Positions 16,630-19,974 of a DNA stretch of 19,974 nucleotides are shown here, one piece after another. The notes beneath the pieces are model-generated. The model made no database searches. It had not been told where the DNA came from and worked only from the letters and a program-made list of their open reading frames with translations. The translations under genes and the position numbers were made by a program. Source of the stretch: CADAWZ01 sp045114665 (lineage in GTDB: Bacteria > Vulcanimicrobiota > CADAWZ01). The stretch spans positions 1 through 19,974 of the forward strand of contig JBGUKW010000165.1 in the NCBI GenBank assembly GCA_045114665.1. Reading direction: 5' to 3'. Each line of letters begins with the position of its first letter. Within the stretch, counting starts at the first letter, position 1.

Positions 16630-16653
16630 TTCAGACTTAGAATTTATTATTAT

Positions 16654-16690
16654 AAGGGGGTGTGAAAATTATTTTTCACGCTCCCTTTTT
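16654..16690 (+). terminator. Rho-independent terminator after the GH13 gene
   Basis: AAGGGGGTGTGAAAA pairs with TTTTCACGCTCCCTT over 15 positions, two of them G-T wobbles. A T tract follows. The next start codon lies only 10 nt beyond it. Confidence 0.9.
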
Positions 16691-16700
16691 ATCTAAATAA

Positions 16701-17432
16701 ATGAATGTAAATTTTTATGACAATATAACCATAACTCTTGTAAAAACAAAAACTTCTGCAAATATAGGCTCTGTTGCAAGAGCCATGAATTGTATGGGGT
16801 TTAAAAAACTTGCTTTGATTTCTCCTCGCTGTCAGATTGACAGAGAATCTTTTAGTCTTGCTGTTGGGTCAGATGATATTTTAAAAAATGCAGAAATTTC
16901 TTTTGATTTTAAAGATTTTTTAAGTAGATTTTCGCTTATTGTAGGTACAACTAAAAAGACTGGTAAGAAACGGATGAATTTTTCAACACCTGAAATTTTT
17001 TCGAAAGATATTTTGCCAAAGCATTTAAATTCAAAGATTGCAATTCTTTTTGGAGCTGAAGATTATGGTCTTTCCATGATTGAATTAAAAGAATGTAGTC
17101 ATTTGGTATATATCCCAGTTTCAGAAGAATTTGGCTCTTTAAATTTATCTCAAGCTGTCATGGTTTTATGCTATGAAATGAGAAAAACTCTTGAAAATTT
17201 TGATTTTAAACATGATTATCAAAAGGCTTCTTCAGATGATATGGCAAGACTTTCAAAAGTTATTGATAAGGCTTTTAGTGATATTAAATATCCTATACCT
17301 TGTGGAACTTTCTCGCCGTTATCTCATCTTAAAGAAATACTTTCGAGGGCTTCACTTGAAAATTTTGAGGTGAACATGCTTATGGGTATGGCAAGACATG
17401 CTTCATATATAGGTAATAAATTTTTGAAGTGA
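16701..17432 (+). CDS. trmJ: TrmJ/SpoU-type RNA ribose methyltransferase
   Basis: This 243-residue SPOUT-fold enzyme transfers methyl from SAM to a ribose 2'-OH. Motif 1 is 'NIGSVARAMNCMGF' with Asn21 and catalytic Arg27. Motif 2 is 'LFGAEDYGL' (117-124), with Ala where many relatives have Arg. Motif 3 is 'SLNLSQAVMVLCYEM' (146 onward), forming the trefoil-knot SAM site. The N-terminal catalytic half plus a roughly 80-residue C-terminal extension fits TrmJ, which modifies position 32 of tRNAs; another RNA target is possible. No SD precedes the ATG, which follows the GH13 terminator by 10 nt, and the codon before it is a stop. Translation may be leaderless or depend on read-through. The kinase gene begins 1 nt after its stop. 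Confidence 0.88.
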   Translation: MNVNFYDNITITLVKTKTSANIGSVARAMNCMGFKKLALISPRCQIDRESFSLAVGSDDILKNAEISFDFKDFLSRFSLIVGTTKKTGKKRMNFSTPEIFSKDILPKHLNSKIAILFGAEDYGLSMIELKECSHLVYIPVSEEFGSLNLSQAVMVLCYEMRKTLENFDFKHDYQKASSDDMARLSKVIDKAFSDIKYPIPCGTFSPLSHLKEILSRASLENFEVNMLMGMARHASYIGNKFLK

Positions 17433-17433
17433 G

Positions 17434-18696
17434 GTGTTTTTTGTTAATATTTTTAGGGCTTTCTTTTGTTTGTTGTTAGTTTTATTACTCATTAAACCTA
17501 TTAATGGAAATGAAAAATCTTTTAAATTGGTTATTGAGGGAGACATGAAAGGGTTGGCATATTTGTATATACGCACCCAAGGAAGTAATGAAAATTATAA
17601 TAAAATAAAAATTTTTCTTCCAGGTGTTGCTGAAATTGAAGGTATGCAATCTCGCGAAATATTTATAGAACAGCATTTATATTTTTTTGTTATAAAAAAG
17701 AGCGATGTCAAAGTTATATCATTACCTCAATTGTACCCTGTAAAGATGAATTATCATTATGAAGTTGATAATTTTAGAATTTTTGCTTCTTGTTTTATTC
17801 TTTTGGGATTTTATTCTTTAAACAAATTTGTTTTTAAGTTTAATCTTTTTAGTAATAAAAAAGAATGTATAAATGGAAAATATTTTCTTCAAAATATAAT
17901 AGGGGAAGGAGGGATGGCTACTGTATATAAAGCTATAGATACTCATGGTAAGATATATGCAATAAAAATTCCACATACTTTTTGTTTGAATAATGATATA
18001 TCTTATAAACGTTTTGTCCATGAAGCTCTAATTGTTTCGAGATTAAAACATTCTTATATAACATCTGTTTTGGATTGGTCAACAGAAAAAAATTCAACTC
18101 CTTTTATCTGTATGGAGTATATTGAAGGCAAAACTATTGAAGAATTAATTAAAAATGATAGTGATTTAAAGAATAAAATTATTTATTATGTGATTAAGAT
18201 AGCAGAAGCACTTTCCTACGCACATTCTCAAAATGTAATTCACAGGGATATAAAGCCTTCAAATATAATCATAACTTCAGACGGTAATGTAAAGTTGACA
18301 GATTTTGGAATAGCAAGAGCTTTTGATTTGACGAGTGTTACAGTTTCAGATTCTTTTGTTGGTACTCCTATTTATATGGCTCCTGAACAAATAGATGGAA
18401 GTAAGGTTGATTGCAGGGTTGACTTATATTCACTTGGAATCATATTATATGAAGTATATTCAGGTAAGAAACCTTTTGATGATTCGGATCCTATGATGGC
18501 TGTTATGAAAAAAATGGCAAATGAGGCTGAAGATATTTCAACTATTGTTGAAGTTAAGGAACCTATAAATAATATTATAATGAAGTTAATAAAGAAAAAT
18601 CCCAATGATAGATATCAAACAGCAGATGAACTTATAAATGATTTAAGTAAAGTAAAGTTTTGTAAAGATTTTTTAGAAAATGAAATCAAATATTAA
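17434..18696 (+). CDS. membrane Ser/Thr protein kinase (Hanks type)
   Basis: The product has about 420 residues. An N-terminal hydrophobic helix (about 8-23), an approximately 85-residue segment likely outside the cytoplasm, and a second membrane helix (about 114-132) precede a complete kinase domain from about 149. Kinase motifs are the G-loop GEGGMATVYKA (157-167), Lys178 ('AIKIP'), 'HRDIKPSN' (270-277), 'DFG' (290-292) and 'APE' (316-318), so it should be active. Most bacterial receptor kinases place the kinase N-terminal; here the order is reversed. The start is uncertain: the open frame begins at GTG 17434, but the SD-like GTGAGG (17429-17434) followed by T6 would suit a start near 17446-17449, where only a rare ATT codon is available. 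It is likely co-transcribed with trmJ. Its substrates are unknown. Confidence 0.9.
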   Translation: MFFVNIFRAFFCLLLVLLLIKPINGNEKSFKLVIEGDMKGLAYLYIRTQGSNENYNKIKIFLPGVAEIEGMQSREIFIEQHLYFFVIKKSDVKVISLPQLYPVKMNYHYEVDNFRIFASCFILLGFYSLNKFVFKFNLFSNKKECINGKYFLQNIIGEGGMATVYKAIDTHGKIYAIKIPHTFCLNNDISYKRFVHEALIVSRLKHSYITSVLDWSTEKNSTPFICMEYIEGKTIEELIKNDSDLKNKIIYYVIKIAEALSYAHSQNVIHRDIKPSNIIITSDGNVKLTDFGIARAFDLTSVTVSDSFVGTPIYMAPEQIDGSKVDCRVDLYSLGIILYEVYSGKKPFDDSDPMMAVMKKMANEAEDISTIVEVKEPINNIIMKLIKKNPNDRYQTADELINDLSKVKFCKDFLENEIKY

Positions 18697-18721
18697 AGAT
18701 ATGTAATATTTTTGTAATGAA

Positions 18722-18775
18722 ATTTTAATATTTAATTTTTATACTTATAACAAGAAAAAAATTAAATATTAAAAT
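18722..18775. repeat. 19-bp perfect inverted repeat before the secreted EF-hand gene
   Basis: The left arm ATTTTAATATTTAATTTTT (18722-18740) is the exact reverse complement of 18757-18775. The 16-nt loop contains TATAAC (18746-18751) and overlaps TATACT (18740-18745), both -10-like. All arm bases are A or T. No T-run follows, so it is not a standard terminator. It may be an operator over the promoter, or a 5'-leader stem. Confidence 0.75.
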
Positions 18776-18807
18776 ATTTAAAAAACAATATAAGGAGAAT
18801 TAAATAA

Positions 18808-19743
18808 ATGAAGAAAATAACATCACTTCTTTTGGCTGGTATTGTTGCTATGGCTTTTGCTGCTACTGTAGATGCTGCAACCACTACAAAAATGAAAGCT
18901 CCAGAAGTCAAGAATAAAGTAAACACTGTTTATGCACCAACAAAAACTGTAAATAATAGTGTTAACTATGGTTATTCATCATATTTTAGAGACAGTGCTG
19001 CAAAGATGGATAACTACAAAAGTGGTATGTCTGGTTGGAATTTTTCTACAAGTTCAGTATATCAATCAAGTGGAAATCATACTTGGAGAACTGATGTATA
19101 TACAAGAAGTGAAGATAATGTAATAGATGTTTCTTCTACTTCAGAAGTTTCTTATGCAATGGTTGATGGTGTTCTTACCCCTGTTGTAAATAATGTTGTT
19201 ACAGTAACAAGACAAATCACAAATTACACAACAACTGTTACAGGAGACGGTGAACCAATAACACTCGACACAACAAATACAGGTAAAATCACAACAGCAA
19301 GAAATGAATGGCTTAGACATTCACCAGCATTCTATGGTGAGTTTGCTTCAAAGTTTGATTTCACAGGCGACGGTATTCCAGATAATTGTGAATGGGTTGC
19401 TGACAATCCAGATGCTCTTCTCTGTATGCCTGTAAAAGGTCAGATTAATGGAGTTACAGAACTCTTTGGAGATCTCGGTGGATATGCAAATGGTTTTGAC
19501 AAACTTTCAGTCCTCTGTGACAAAGATGGAAATGGTATTGTAGAAGGTGAAGAACTCAATGGTCTTATGCTTTGGGTTGATTCAAACAGAAACGGAATCG
19601 CTGATGCAGGCGAATTGAAAACTCTTGAAAGCTATGGAATCACAAAATTCTATACAGAACACAAGAATTTTGTTGGCAAATATGAGACATCAGATGGTCA
19701 GACACACACAATGTGGGCATGGTTCCCAAGCCTTAGACAATAA
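18808..19743 (+). CDS. secreted protein with EF-hand-like calcium loops, 311 aa
   Basis: A Sec signal peptide (about residues 1-23, cleavage after VDA) leads a mature protein with a Ser/Thr/Asn-rich first half and a calcium-loop C-terminal half. The loops are at 184-192 (DFTGDGIPD), 238-249 (DKDGNGIVEGEE) and 258-269 (DSNRNGIADAGE), each with acidic residues at the usual positions. The run 'LWVDSNRNGIADAGELKTLESYGI' is a known arrangement in large exported calcium-binding proteins, but the whole family is not one I can name. AAGGAG before ATG 18808 fixes the start. Its codons are less T-rich than its neighbours, as in the GH13 gene, which suggests good expression. A role on the surface or in the matrix is inference. 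Confidence 0.82.
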   Translation: MKKITSLLLAGIVAMAFAATVDAATTTKMKAPEVKNKVNTVYAPTKTVNNSVNYGYSSYFRDSAAKMDNYKSGMSGWNFSTSSVYQSSGNHTWRTDVYTRSEDNVIDVSSTSEVSYAMVDGVLTPVVNNVVTVTRQITNYTTTVTGDGEPITLDTTNTGKITTARNEWLRHSPAFYGEFASKFDFTGDGIPDNCEWVADNPDALLCMPVKGQINGVTELFGDLGGYANGFDKLSVLCDKDGNGIVEGEELNGLMLWVDSNRNGIADAGELKTLESYGITKFYTEHKNFVGKYETSDGQTHTMWAWFPSLRQ

Positions 19744-19764
19744 TTAATTTTTGATTGACAGCTT

Positions 19765-19796
19765 AGGCGGTTGTTTTATAAATGACCGCCTTTTTT
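19765..19796 (+). terminator. Rho-independent terminator after the EF-hand gene
   Basis: AGGCGGTT (19765-19772) pairs with GACCGCCT (19784-19791) with one wobble. A T tract follows. Confidence 0.88.
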
Positions 19797-19974
19797 GTTT
19801 TAGTTTATAAAAATAAAAAGGTATTTGCTAATTAGTCTCTAAATATAAAAATAGAAATTTATAAAAAATTTCATGCACTCAAATTGAAGGAGGAAAACTT
19901 AAGCTCTTAAAAATATAGATAAATATAGTAAAAAGTGTTAAACTATACTCATATAGATTATACAGAGGATAAAG
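19797..19974 (+). other. A/T-rich leader of a gene beyond the window
   Basis: No coding frame of note is visible. GAAGGAGG at 19886-19893 looks like a strong SD but has no start codon at a usual distance; the nearby TTG at 19884 opens only eight codons. The final bases GAGGATAAAG resemble an SD for a gene starting just past the window end. TATACT and TTATAC lie just before it, but no clear promoter can be built from them. Confidence 0.45.

Noticed and set aside
18722..18775. Rho-independent terminator of the kinase gene
   Set aside because: The stem is all A/T, the loop is 16 nt, and no T-run follows on the plus strand.

Overview
The window is a gene-dense, strongly AT-rich bacterial chromosome segment. 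The evidence is Shine-Dalgarno (SD) sites, sigma70-like promoters, Rho-independent hairpins, a D-Ala-D-Ala ligase (peptidoglycan) and lipoprotein and Sec signal peptides. There are no phage, IS, CRISPR, tRNA or rRNA signatures. The phylum cannot be assigned from these genes. The mix of serpins, a Hanks-type kinase, a STAS protein, a PC4-like protein and many orphan secreted or low-complexity proteins suggests a lineage distant from the standard model bacteria.

Left part (1-7872, all plus strand). The 3' end of a flavin reductase-family gene, a small helical orphan and leuS form one run that ends at a hairpin terminator. A second run has its own promoter and encodes a secreted DUF4352-like protein, a PC4-type ssDNA-binding protein and a STAS-domain protein. 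Next come a 411-residue low-complexity protein with 'QIPH' repeats, then, after a terminator, a 627-residue helical protein with a zinc ribbon and internal repeats.

Middle (8021-13068, all minus strand). Five tightly spaced genes read serpin B, secreted protein, HD hydrolase, ddl, serpin A. The two lipoprotein serpins are clearly paralogous over their whole length. They diverge sharply in the exposed part of the reactive-centre loop, as expected for protease inhibitors with different targets. Serpin A starts 3 nt after the ddl stop codon. A bidirectional terminator at 7938-7974 separates this run from the convergent plus-strand genes.

Right part (13294-19974, plus strand). A divergent promoter region feeds a 1111-residue multidomain GH13 enzyme that has no signal peptide, followed by a terminator. 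Next are a TrmJ/SpoU-type RNA methyltransferase, a membrane Ser/Thr kinase whose sensor segment lies N-terminal to the kinase, and a secreted protein with EF-hand-like calcium loops. The last gene is preceded by a perfect 19-bp all-A/T inverted repeat. The window ends in the leader of a further gene.

No complete new system can be proven from sequence alone. The strongest leads are the serpin pair built into a ddl/HD operon, the internally repeated zinc-ribbon protein with a possible small relative near the window start, the 'QIPH' repeat protein, the reversed-topology kinase, and recurrent SD sites followed by T-runs.
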